A DNA stretch of 64,000 nucleotides. Origin: Luteibacter sp. 9135. Its GTDB lineage: Bacteria > Pseudomonadota > Gammaproteobacteria > Xanthomonadales > Rhodanobacteraceae. Below, piece by piece: positions 35,401 through 45,400 of this stretch (the stretch's first letter is position 1; every line of letters begins with the position of its first letter). The notes beneath the pieces were generated by a model. The model had not been told where the DNA came from. It did no database searches and saw only the letters and a program-made list of their open reading frames with translations. The translations under genes were made by a program, and so were the position numbers. The stretch is from positions 3,217,501 to 3,281,500 of the forward strand of contig NZ_JQNB01000001.1 of the NCBI RefSeq assembly GCF_000745005.1, given 5' to 3'.

Positions 35401-38400
35401 CGTCGCTGGTCGCCGTGCACGAAGCCTGCCAGAGCCTGCTCGCCGGCGAATGCGAGATGGCACTGGCCGGCGGTGCATCGATTTCGCAGCTAGGCCCCCG
35501 CGGGTACCTTTACCAGGAAGGTTTCATCACATCACCGGACGGGCATTGCCGCGCCTTCGACAAAGATGCGGCCGGTACCCGGAGTGGCAGCGGCGCCGCG
35601 CTGGTTTTGCTCAAACGCCTGGAAGACGCGCTGGCCGATGGCGATACGATCCATGCCGTCATCCGCGGCTCGGCTATCAACAACGATGGTGCGGACAAAG
35701 TGGGCTATACCGCGCCGAGCGTACTGGGCCAGGCACGCGCCATCGCACGCGCGCATGCCGTCGCCGGAGTTGCCGCGGACTCCATCGGTTACGTGGAAAC
35801 GCACGGGACCGGAACGTCGCTGGGCGATCCCATCGAAATCCGGGCGTTGTCCAGGAGCTTCGCCGGCGCGCCCGCGCAGAGCTGCGCGCTGGGCGCCGTG
35901 AAGCCGAACATCGGTCACCTCGACTCGGCCGCCGGCGTGGCGGGTCTCATCAAGACCGTGAAAGTGCTGAGCGAGCGGCAAATTCCGCCCACGGTGAATT
36001 TCAGGCAGCCCCATCCCCAGATCGATTTCGAAAACAGTCCGTTTTACGTCAGTAAGGAACTCAGTCACTGGGAGGGTGGCGCCACACCGCGCCGCGCCGG
36101 CGTCAGTTCGTTCGGCATCGGCGGGACCAATGCGCACGTGGTACTCGAAGAGTCCCCCGCGACCGAGCCAGGCCATGGCTATCGGGAAAACCATCTCGTG
36201 CTCCTTTCGGCGAAGACCCCGACCGCTCTGGCGCGGATGTCGGCGGACCTTGCGCAATGGATGGGCACGCATGGGGACAGGGAACTGGCGGATGTGGCAT
36301 ACACGCTGCAGCGAGGTCGCTCGGCCCATGGCCACCGTCTTGCCTTCGTCGCCCGTTCGATGCCCGATGCCGTGCAAGCCCTCCTGGACGAGGGCGGCAC
36401 GCATATCCTCGCGCCGTCCGGCGAGACTGCCGGGGAAGCGTCGGTCGTGTTCCTGTTCACGGGCCAGGGCTCGCAATACGTCGGCATGGGGGCAGGGCTG
36501 TATCGCGTCGAGCCGGTGTTCAGGGAGTGCGTCGACACCTGCGCGGAATGGCTCGTGCCACACCTGGGCCTCGACCTGCGCCAGGTGATGTTCGCCGCGG
36601 CCGACGATTCGCTGGCAGAAGACGCCATCGCTCGTACCGACCTGGCGCAGGTGGCGCTGTTCGTCTTCGAATACGCGCTGGCCCGCCAATGGATGGCTTG
36701 GGGTCTGCAGCCTGCGGCCATGCTGGGGCACAGCCTTGGCGAGTATGTCGCTGCCTGTCTGGCCGGCGTTTTCTCCCTGGAGGATGGCCTGAAGCTCGTG
36801 GCGGCCCGCGGCCGCCTGATGCAGCAGGCGGAGCCGGGCAGCATGCTCAGCGTCCGGCTGGGTGAAGAGGCGGCGCAAGCGCTTGCCCGGGAGTGGTCGT
36901 GTGAACTGGCCGCCGTGAACGGTCGCGCCGACTGCGTGATCAGTGGTCCACGGGATGCCATCGATGCGCTTGCCGCTCACCTGGGCGAACGCGATGTGTC
37001 CTGTCGCGTGCTTCGCACCTCTCACGCCTTCCACTCGCGGATGATGGCCCATGCAGCAGTGCAACTGGGCGATCTCGTCCGGTCCATTCCGCTTTCCGCG
37101 CCCGCACTTCCCTTTGTTTCCAATGTCACCGGACGCTTTATCGAGGTGGCGGAGGCTACGGATCCAAACTATTGGATCCGCCACCTCGTTGGCACGGTGC
37201 GCTTCGCCGATGGGCTGGACACGTTGTTCGCCGACACCTCCGTCCTGCGTCGTAAGCGGCTGATGTTGGAGGTTGGCCCCGGTATCGCGTTGACTTCGCT
37301 TGTGCGCAAGCACGCCACGACGCCCGACGTGGTGGCCATTGCATCCGGCAGACATCTCCACGATGAACGCGACGACGATGCCGTGCTGCTTGCGGCCCTG
37401 GGCCAGCTATGGGTTCACGGTGCCGCCGTGGACTGGCGGGGATTCCACACCGGTGAGCAACGACGCCGCATTCCCCTGCCGGCCTATCCGTTCGAACGCC
37501 AGCATTACTGGATAGATGCCGGCAAGGGCATGGCACATCCCGACACGACGAAAAAGGCCACTCGGGCGCCGGGTGGCTTCCATGTCCCAACCTGGACAGA
37601 CACACCGGCCTTGCCACGGGCACCCGAGGGTGACCGTGGCCTCTGGCTCATTTTTGCCGACGAGGGTGGCGTCGCGGCGAGCCTCCGGGAGCGGCTGGCT
37701 GCCGGCCCCGCACACGTGGTGACCGTCTGCCGTGGCAGCGACTTCGCGCAGGAAGGCGAGGTCGCGTATCGCATCGATCCCGGTTCGGAGCAGGATTACC
37801 GGCGATTGGCGGGCCTGCTCGCCATGCACAAGCCTGAGCAGATGCGTGTCGTACACCTGTGGAACAGCGACGGAGCCGATATCGTCGAGCGCCTCGACCG
37901 CACCGAGTACGCTGAAACGGTGGCGTTCGAAAGCCTGCTCTACCTGGCCAGGGCGTGCGATGCCGCGATGCCCCACGTCCGGGTCGAGCTTAACCTGGTC
38001 ACCCGGAACGTCTTCAACGTAACCGGCAGCGAGATTATGGCGCCGGAATTCGCCATCGCACCGGGTCTGGGCAAGGTTATCGCGCAGGAGTACCCACAGT
38101 TCCGTACTGCGCACATCGATCTGGCCTCGCCAGGCAAGGACCATGTAGACATGGAGCGCTTGGCCGACCACCTGCTGGCCGAGTGTGCGGCGAAGGAACG
38201 GCCGGCGCATGTGGCCTACCGCGGGCGAAAGCGATGGCTTCAACGCAACGAGAGCCTGGCGCTCGCGCGTACGGGGCGGACAGCGGTTCGTAAAGGCGGC
38301 ACTTACCTGATCACCGGCGGCATGGGGTTGATCGGCTTGCAACTTGCGAAGGAACTGGCACGGCAGGGGGCGGGTGCCCTGGTGCTTGTCGGCCGGTCGA

Positions 38401-39413
38401 CATGGCCGCCACGCGAATCCTGGGCGACGTTGCACGCGACCGCATCCAGCGGCCAGGCCGGGATTTACGAGACGCTCCTGGCTATCGAAGCACTCGGGGC
38501 GAAAGTGAGCATCAAGCGTGCCGATGTGGCATCGCTGGAGCAGATGCAGCGGGTGATCGCCGACACCGAGGACGAGTTCGGCGCTATCCACGGTGTCATC
38601 CACGGCGCGGGAAAGGTGCACGATGCACTGCGCCCGCTGGGCGGCATCGGGATCGACGATCGCCGCGAGCAATTCCAGCCGAAGGTTGCGGGCACCCAGG
38701 TGCTGGATGAGGTGCTCGCGGGGCGCGAACTCGACTTCTGCCTGTTGATGTCGTCGCTTTCCTCCGTGCTCGGTGGCCTGGGTTTCGGTGCATATGCCGC
38801 GGCGAACAGTTACCTCGACGCCTATGCGCAATGGAAACACCAGCAGGGCGACACGGCGTGGCGGGCGGTGAACTGGGACGCCTGGCGGTTCACGGAGGCC
38901 GCGGCCACCGATCGTTTCGGCATGAGCGCCGGTGAAGGTATCGCGGCGTTGAATGCGATCCTCGTGGCCGTGCCGATGCCGCAAGTCATCAGCTCCGCAG
39001 GCGACCTGACCTCCCGCTCCGAAACGTGGCTTCGACCGGCCGACGGCACGCCCGCGCTTGCCCCGGCCCACGCCCGGCCGACGATGCGCACGGCGTTCAC
39101 GGAGCCCCGGAACGCCCAGGAAATGCACCTGGTGAGTATCTGGAAGGAGATGCTTGGGTACACGGAAATCGGAATACACGACAACTTCTTCGAGCTAGGC
39201 GGCGATTCCGTCCTCATCACGAAGCTGCTGGCGAGGATCCGCTCGGTGCCGGAGTTCGACGGCGTCAACCTGACCATCAAGCAATTGTTCGAGATGCCCA
39301 CCGTCGCGCAGCTTTCGGCATGGGCGGACGACGTACGCCAGGCGGCCGAACTGGCGAAGAAAAGCGAATCGCTGCGTGCACGCAGCAAGACGGTCGAGAT
39401 GGGCGAGATATGA
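32478..39413 (+). CDS. Hybrid NRPS-PKS: docking - C - A remnant - T - KS - AT - KR - T
   Basis: 2311 residues. Order: beta-hairpin docking domain (1-55, IALYLKDGKLAYKAKRG); active condensation domain with HHIAADGWSLG at about 207; only the C-terminal end of an adenylation domain (about 555-685: YDTGDIG, a corrupted A8, ADGTVD), with no ATP-binding core; carrier (GGTSLHS, Ser about 728); ketosynthase from about 804 with ACSTS Cys about 973, HGTGT and KPNIGH; acyltransferase with GQGSQ and GHSLGEY about 1418, HAFH motif meaning malonyl-CoA; no dehydratase or enoylreductase; ketoreductase with TGGMGLIG about 1945 and Tyr in GAYAAANS; second carrier (GGDSVLI about 2240). The C-terminus is short and acidic (EMGEI). 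It should add one amino acid, delivered in trans, then a malonate unit reduced to a beta-alcohol. Confidence 0.93.
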   Translation: MDARAVVQQVIDAGIALYLKDGKLAYKAKRGAFPEALQALVREHKREIERYLSGQGAALGETVAPLSPVAAEHRGILSFAQQRLWFLDQLGHGSAHYNMPAALRLSGSLDRQALQAALNEIVRRHEILRTTYDKTAVGGVQQVAPPLPLSLPVSDWSRLSEEEQAARIDASMRQEQSTTFDLSRDVMIRVSLARLSADSHILFVTLHHIAADGWSLGILVREFAALYQAFVEGREPTLPQLPIQYADYAHWQRNAVSGELTQKHLAFWRDELAGVAQLHNMPTHRLRAPQQATAGKCVYQVVDAPLLADLIALGSRHGASLFMVLHAAFALLLARWSGDEDIVLGTPVAGRDHNDIDRLIGCFVNTLALRSRVTPGLSFDQFLRESRDSTLRAYAHQQIPFDMVVESLNPPRSLSHSPLFQVMFALQNYDMGALALPGMTVEELVSGPQNTKFDIAVIAIESEGALRLSWTFVDSLFELSTVQSMASSFIHLLQAIVADPAQCVERLPLLGAEQAEAMREAAQARQGYLVHDAWGAIQPQGAAGRVSGTRPGQVAGSPVWYDTGDIGFLRSDGGVTILRGERDSETINGHSFTTRMIEAAVLDTGLAESAIVRMLRFGEAEAPSLIAYVVPRGDDRNGFTEACREALRAHVPDFMLPAVFVAIDALPLLADGTVDVARLPVPVMPIAAVAAHTPPSHALEEQLCEIWCLALSLESVGIHDSFFDVGGTSLHSIIVQQEILNRTGLNIDVTDLFTYPTIAGLAKYLQQRTREGERDSEDTGAGLERDRAEPAGAEHGRRSTNGAIAIIGMAGRFPDARDVETFWENIKNGRESLTVFTDEELLAEDVPPELLADPAYVKSGVVLEGIREFDAAYFGFTPREAEVMDPQQRLLFECAVEALEQAGYGDDAMARPVGVYVGTGESHYLFENLLPQSQALETLRIAVVHGTRPDFMATRLSHRLNLAGPSVSIGTACSTSLVAVHEACQSLLAGECEMALAGGASISQLGPRGYLYQEGFITSPDGHCRAFDKDAAGTRSGSGAALVLLKRLEDALADGDTIHAVIRGSAINNDGADKVGYTAPSVLGQARAIARAHAVAGVAADSIGYVETHGTGTSLGDPIEIRALSRSFAGAPAQSCALGAVKPNIGHLDSAAGVAGLIKTVKVLSERQIPPTVNFRQPHPQIDFENSPFYVSKELSHWEGGATPRRAGVSSFGIGGTNAHVVLEESPATEPGHGYRENHLVLLSAKTPTALARMSADLAQWMGTHGDRELADVAYTLQRGRSAHGHRLAFVARSMPDAVQALLDEGGTHILAPSGETAGEASVVFLFTGQGSQYVGMGAGLYRVEPVFRECVDTCAEWLVPHLGLDLRQVMFAAADDSLAEDAIARTDLAQVALFVFEYALARQWMAWGLQPAAMLGHSLGEYVAACLAGVFSLEDGLKLVAARGRLMQQAEPGSMLSVRLGEEAAQALAREWSCELAAVNGRADCVISGPRDAIDALAAHLGERDVSCRVLRTSHAFHSRMMAHAAVQLGDLVRSIPLSAPALPFVSNVTGRFIEVAEATDPNYWIRHLVGTVRFADGLDTLFADTSVLRRKRLMLEVGPGIALTSLVRKHATTPDVVAIASGRHLHDERDDDAVLLAALGQLWVHGAAVDWRGFHTGEQRRRIPLPAYPFERQHYWIDAGKGMAHPDTTKKATRAPGGFHVPTWTDTPALPRAPEGDRGLWLIFADEGGVAASLRERLAAGPAHVVTVCRGSDFAQEGEVAYRIDPGSEQDYRRLAGLLAMHKPEQMRVVHLWNSDGADIVERLDRTEYAETVAFESLLYLARACDAAMPHVRVELNLVTRNVFNVTGSEIMAPEFAIAPGLGKVIAQEYPQFRTAHIDLASPGKDHVDMERLADHLLAECAAKERPAHVAYRGRKRWLQRNESLALARTGRTAVRKGGTYLITGGMGLIGLQLAKELARQGAGALVLVGRSTWPPRESWATLHATASSGQAGIYETLLAIEALGAKVSIKRADVASLEQMQRVIADTEDEFGAIHGVIHGAGKVHDALRPLGGIGIDDRREQFQPKVAGTQVLDEVLAGRELDFCLLMSSLSSVLGGLGFGAYAAANSYLDAYAQWKHQQGDTAWRAVNWDAWRFTEAAATDRFGMSAGEGIAALNAILVAVPMPQVISSAGDLTSRSETWLRPADGTPALAPAHARPTMRTAFTEPRNAQEMHLVSIWKEMLGYTEIGIHDNFFELGGDSVLITKLLARIRSVPEFDGVNLTIKQLFEMPTVAQLSAWADDVRQAAELAKKSESLRARSKTVEMGEI

Positions 39414-39486
39414 AGGCATCGCGGCCGACGCAGCGATGACGGCCACCAGGTATTGGACACCGCATGAACCACCCCGAGGTTGACTG

Positions 39487-42400
39487 ATGGATATCAAGAA
39501 TCTGGTGAACAAGGCGCTCGACGCCGGCATCTTGTTGAGCGCCAGGGAAGGCCGCCTGGTTTTCGAAGTGACAGGCGCACCGATGTCCGTCGAGCTGCGG
39601 GAGGAACTTCGCGAGCACAGGGATGCGTTGCTTGCCTACCTGGGTGGAATGGGCGCGGCCGTGGCCCAGACCCCCGGCGTGACGAACGTGCCTCGCATCC
39701 AGCGGCGGCCGCCCGGCGGCGACAGGCCACTGCTGTCTTATGCGCAGCACCGCCTGTGGTTCATCGATCGCATGGGTGGCAGCAGCCAGTACAACATGCC
39801 GAGCGCGTACCGGCTGAAGGGTTCCCTCGATCGCTCGGCCTTTGCACGCGCATTCCGCGATGTGATTCAGCGGCATGAGGTTCTGCGTACCAATTTTGTG
39901 GAAGAGCACGACAGCGTCTTTCAGCACATCCACGACGCGATCGAGTTGCCGCTCGTCGAAATGGATCTCAGGGCACTGCCGGTCGAAGAACGGGAAGAGG
40001 AGGTTCATCGCATCTTCAACCACGATGCCGTCGCTCCTTACGACCTCGCGTTGTCGCCCCTCATCCGTATCCATCTGTTGGCCCTCGCCGGCGACGAGCA
40101 TGTCGTGATCGTCAACATGCACCACATCGTTTCCGATGGCTGGTCGATCGACGTGCTGGTACGTGAATTCGCCGTGCTCTATGCCGCGTACCAGGGCGGA
40201 CACCAGCCCGAGCTCGAGCCACTGGCGATCCAGTACGCAGACTACGCGCAATTGCAGCGCACGTGGATGGAGGGCGAAGCGGTCGAAGGCCAGTTGGCCT
40301 TCTGGCGTGCGCAGCTTGCCGGCATTCCCGCGGTACACAACCTTCCACTGGACAAGCCGCGCGGATCGCAGCAGGATTTTTCCGGCGGAACGCACGTCCA
40401 GGCATTCGGTCCGAAACTTTCGGCCCGCATTCGCCAGTTCTGCAAGGAACGTGACGTTACACCGTTCATGTTCCTCGAAACGGCGTTTGCACTCCTTGTC
40501 CATCGCTTGAGCCACGCTCCGGACGTGGTGATCGGCACCCCGGTCGCCGGAAGGGAACACCGCGAGACGCAAGCGCTGATCGGATTCTTCGTGAACACGC
40601 TGGTCGTCCGGAGCCGCTTCGAGGCGGAGCTGTCGTTCGATGAATTGTTGCGTCGAAACAAGTCGACGATCCTGGACGTGTTCTCCTACCAGCACACGCC
40701 CTTCGAGCTCCTGGTGGAAGAGATCAAGCCGGCACGGAGCCTGAGCTATAACCCCATCTTCCAGCTCATGTTCAACGTGCAGAGCGTGGGGCAGTCCGAG
40801 CTGGCGTTGCCCGGTCTCACCTTGACACCCCTGTTCGCCCGCACGGGCGTCACCAAGTTCGATCTGTCCGTGGACGTCACCGAATCCAGGGCAGGCATGA
40901 CGGCGGTCTGGGGATACAAGACTTCCCTGTTCCGGGAAGAGACGGTTGCGCGGTTCGCGGAGAGCTACCGCCTGCTTCTCGAGGGCGTGCTTCACAATCC
41001 GCTGGCAGACACCGCGCAACTACCGATCCTGCCCGAGGGCGACCTCGAGATGCTGACGCGATGGAACCGCACGGATCATCCGTTTCCCGACACCTGCATC
41101 CACACACTGTTCGAGGCACAGGCGGCGCGCACGCCGGATGCCGTCGCCGTGTCGTACGCGGGCGCTCGGCTTTCCTATGCGGAGCTGGACGCGCAAGCGA
41201 ACCGGTTGGCGCATGGCCTGAGGGCACGGGGCGTTGTCGGCGACACCCTGGTCGGTGTCGCCATGGAGCGATCGCTGGACATGGTGATCGCATTGCTCGG
41301 TATCCTGAAAGCCGGCGGGGCGTATGTTCCGCTGGATCCCAGCTATCCCGATGATCGGCTGCGTTTCATGGCGAAGGACGCGCAAGTACGCCTCGTTCTT
41401 ACGCAGCAACGCTTCCGGCCGCGCTGGCAGGGCTTTGGCACGTCCTGCCTGGCGGTGGACGATCCGGAACTTCTGCAGGCGGCCGGCTCCCCAGTCGCGC
41501 CCGTTGCGGCGGCACCGGACCCCTCGGGCCTGGCCTATGTCATCTATACCTCGGGGTCGACCGGCACGCCGAAGGGCGTGATGAACTCGCACAGGGCGCT
41601 GGCCAACCGCATCGACTGGATGCAGCGGGAATACCTCCTGCAGCCCGACGATCGCGTCTTGCAGAAGACCCCCTATAGCTTCGACGTTTCCGTATGGGAG
41701 TTTTTCTGGCCATTGACGGTCGGCGCAAGCATCGTCATGGCCCGGCCGGAAGGCCACAAGGACCCGCTCTATCTGCGCGACGTCATCCGGGAGGAAGGTG
41801 TCACGACGCTGCACTTCGTGCCGTCGATGCTCGCCAGCCTGCTCGATGCGATCGACTGGGCCGGCCTGACCTGCGTGCGCAGGGTGTTTGCCAGCGGCGA
41901 GGCATTGAGCCAACCCCTCGTGGAGCGCTATTGGGCGACCGGCACAACAGCGTCGTTGCACAACCTTTACGGGCCTACGGAAGCCGCGATCGATGTGAGC
42001 TACTGGGACTGCCGGCAGTCTACCGAGGACCAGGGCGTGCCGATCGGCCGCCCGATCAGCAACGTCCAACTGCATGTGCTCGATGCCCACCGGCAGCACG
42101 TGCCGGTGGGTTGTTTCGGCGAGTTGCATATCGGCGGGGTCGCCGTCGCCAAGGGCTACGTGGGCAATGCCGAGCTGACTCGCGAGAAATTCATCGCCGA
42201 TCCCTTCTCGAACGTCGCTGGCGCCAGGCTCTACAAGACGGGCGATCTGGCGCGCTGGCTTCCCGGTGGCTACCTCGAATTCGCCGGGCGCCTGGATCAC
42301 CAGGTGAAATTGAACGGCGTCCGCATTGAACTGGGCGAGATCGAGGCGCACCTGCGAGCCCAGGCCGACGTTGGCGATTGCGTCGTCATTGCCGACAGCG

Positions 42401-45400
42401 AGCGCCCGGATCACCAGCACCTCGTTGCGTACGTCGTCAGCCTACGGATCGCCGGGGAGTCGGATACCGAGGACTGGCAAGCGCGGCGGAATGAAGAAAC
42501 GAGCATCCTCAAGTCCGGGCTCAAACAGCACCTGCCCGATTTCATGGTGCCTTCGCTATTCGTTTTCCTGGATGCGCTCCCGCTATCGGCGAACGGGAAA
42601 GTGGACAGGAAGGCGCTCGCCAGGCCTTCGGCGCCGGTGGCGCACAGGGCCTACGTGGCGCCGAGGCAGGAGCTGGAGCGGGAACTGTGTCGCATCTGGG
42701 AGGAGGTCCTGCACGTCGACGAGGTCGGCATTCATGACAGCTACTTTGATATCGGAGGCACATCGCTTCTGTGCATCAAGGTGCAGAAGCGCATCAATGA
42801 CCGCCTGGGCCGTGCCGTCGCTCTCACCGACATATTCGAATTCCCAACCGTCTCCGAACTGGCGTCGCACCTGCGGCGGCCTTCCGGGCCCTCGTCCGAT
42901 ACGGCGATCCGGGCAGACGACGGCGGCCGCACAAGGCAGGCTACGGCCGACATCGCCATCATCGGCATGGCGGGGCGCTTCCCCGAGGCGAACGATGTCG
43001 ACGCATTCTGGCGCAACCTGGCGGCTGGCCATGAAGCGCTACGCGAGTTCAGTGACGAAGAGCTTCTGGCGGCAGGCATCAGTCGCCAACAGCTCGACGC
43101 CCCCGACTACGTGAAGCGGGGCGTGCTTCTCGACGGTCTTGACCAATTCGACGCGGCTTTCTTCGGCCTCACTCCGCGCGAGGCCGAAGTGTTGGATCCG
43201 CAGCAGCGCCTTCTCTTCGAATGCGCGGTGGAGGCGCTCGAGCATGCCGGTTACGGCGACGGCACGCGGCCGCGTGCCGTGGGCGTTTTCGTGGGGCAGA
43301 GCGAAAGCCAGTACCTCGTCAACCATCTGCTGGGCCGACAGGACTTGCAGGACTCACTCGGCGTCGCACTGCTCCATGCGAACAGCAAGGAGTACACGTC
43401 GACGCGCCTGTCGTACAAGCTCAACCTCTCGGGCCCCAGTGTCAGTCTCGGCACCGCGTGTTCGACGTCGCTCGTCGCAGTGCACCTGGCATGCATGAGC
43501 CTGCTGCAGGACGAATGCCGGATGGCGCTCGCCGGCGCGGCCAGCGTGTCCCTGCTGGAGCCGCAGGGGTATGTGTACAGGGAAGGGGGCATTGCATCGC
43601 CCGACGGGCACTGTCGCGCCTTCGACGCTGCCGCCGCGGGCACGCGTGCGGGCAGCGGTGCGGGCCTCGTCCTGCTCAAGCGTCTGGAGGATGCCCTGGC
43701 GGATGGCGACACCATCCATGCGGTGATCAAAGGGTCGGCGACCAACAACGATGGAGCGGTCAAGGTGGGTTACACCGCACCAAGCGTTTCCGGTCAGGCG
43801 GCAGTAATCCGGCAGGCCCAACGCCGTGCGGGCGTGAGTGCGGAGAGCATCGGCTACATCGAGACCCACGGCACCGGCACGCGCATCGGCGACCCGATCG
43901 AAATCAAGGCGCTGGCAAACGCATTCGCGGAGGTACGCCACGCAGGCTGCCGGCTGGGTACGCTCAAGCCGAACATCGGCCACCTCGACACGGCGGCCGG
44001 CATCGCCGGCCTGATCAAGACAGTGCAGGTGCTGAAGCACAAGCAGTTCCCGCCTGCCATCAACTACGGGCAAGCCAATCCGCAGATCGAGTTTGGCGCC
44101 ACACCGTTCGAGATCAATACGTCGCTTCGCCCCTGGGAAGCCGGCGCTCAGCCACGTCGCGCAGGGGTGAGCTCGTTTGGTATCGGCGGCACCAACGCGC
44201 ATGTGATCCTCGAAGAAGCACCGCCCATCGCAGGAGGCCACGCACTAGACGGGCACGTATTGCTGCCGGTTTCGGCGAAATCGGCCGCGGCGCTATCGGG
44301 CGTGAAATCCCGCCTGGCCCGGCACCTTCGGGATTTTCCCGGGCAGTCGTTGGCGGATGTCGCCTATACGCTGCAAGTGGGCCGTACGCCCCATGCCTAC
44401 CGTTTCGTCGTGCACAGCAGCGATGCCCTGGACGCCGCGGCGCGCTTGGAGGACGCATCGCCCTCACAACCCGCGGTCATGGTCAAAGAGGGACAACGTG
44501 TCGACATCGTGATTATGTTCCCGGGACAGGGGGCGCAGTACACGCGCATGGCACGTGGGTTGTACGAAGGCCAACCGGTGTTCCAGGCAAGCGTGGACGA
44601 GTGCGCCGACATTTTGCGCGGCGAGCTTGGATGCGATATCCGCGAGGTCCTCTTTGCTCATGCGGACGATGGGCGGCTCCATGAGACACGGCTCGCCCAG
44701 CCCGCCCTGTTCGTCATCGAATACAGCCTGGCCCTCCTGCTCGAATCCTGGGGTATTCGGGCGGCCGCCATGGTCGGGCACAGCCTGGGAGAGTACGTGG
44801 CCGCATGCCTCGCGGGCGTGTTCGACCTGCGCAGTGCCCTGCGGCTGGTTGCGGCACGGGGGCGCCTCATGCAGGACATGCCTGCCGGCGCGATGCTCGC
44901 CTGCCGTATGGCCGAGGACGCCCTCCAACCCTTGCTTGCCGCCACCGGGTGCTCGCTGGCTGCCGTGAACGGCCCGATGGACATGGTAGCTTCCGGCGAC
45001 ACCGGGGCGATTGCACAATTGCGCGCCCTGCTGGAAGAGCGCGATATCCGCTGCAGCCTGCTGCGTACCTCGCATGCGTTCCACTCCTGGATGATGGACC
45101 CGGTGCTCGACGCGTTCCGCGCCGAGCTGGCTCGCGTGGAACTCAAGCCTCCGACACGCCCGTTCGTCTCCAACGTGAGCGGCGCCTTCATCGCCGACGA
45201 CCAGGCCACGTCCATTGACTACTGGCTGTCTCATCTGCGGGGCACGGTTCGCTTCGACGCCGGCATCCGCACCGTACTTGCCGATACACGCTTCATCGCG
45301 TCTGCCAGGGTGCTGGTGGAGGTAGGCCCTGGCGTCACTTTGAGCTCGCTCGTGCAGAAGCAAGCACCGAAAGCAAAGCCGGTGGTGTCGACGCTACGCC

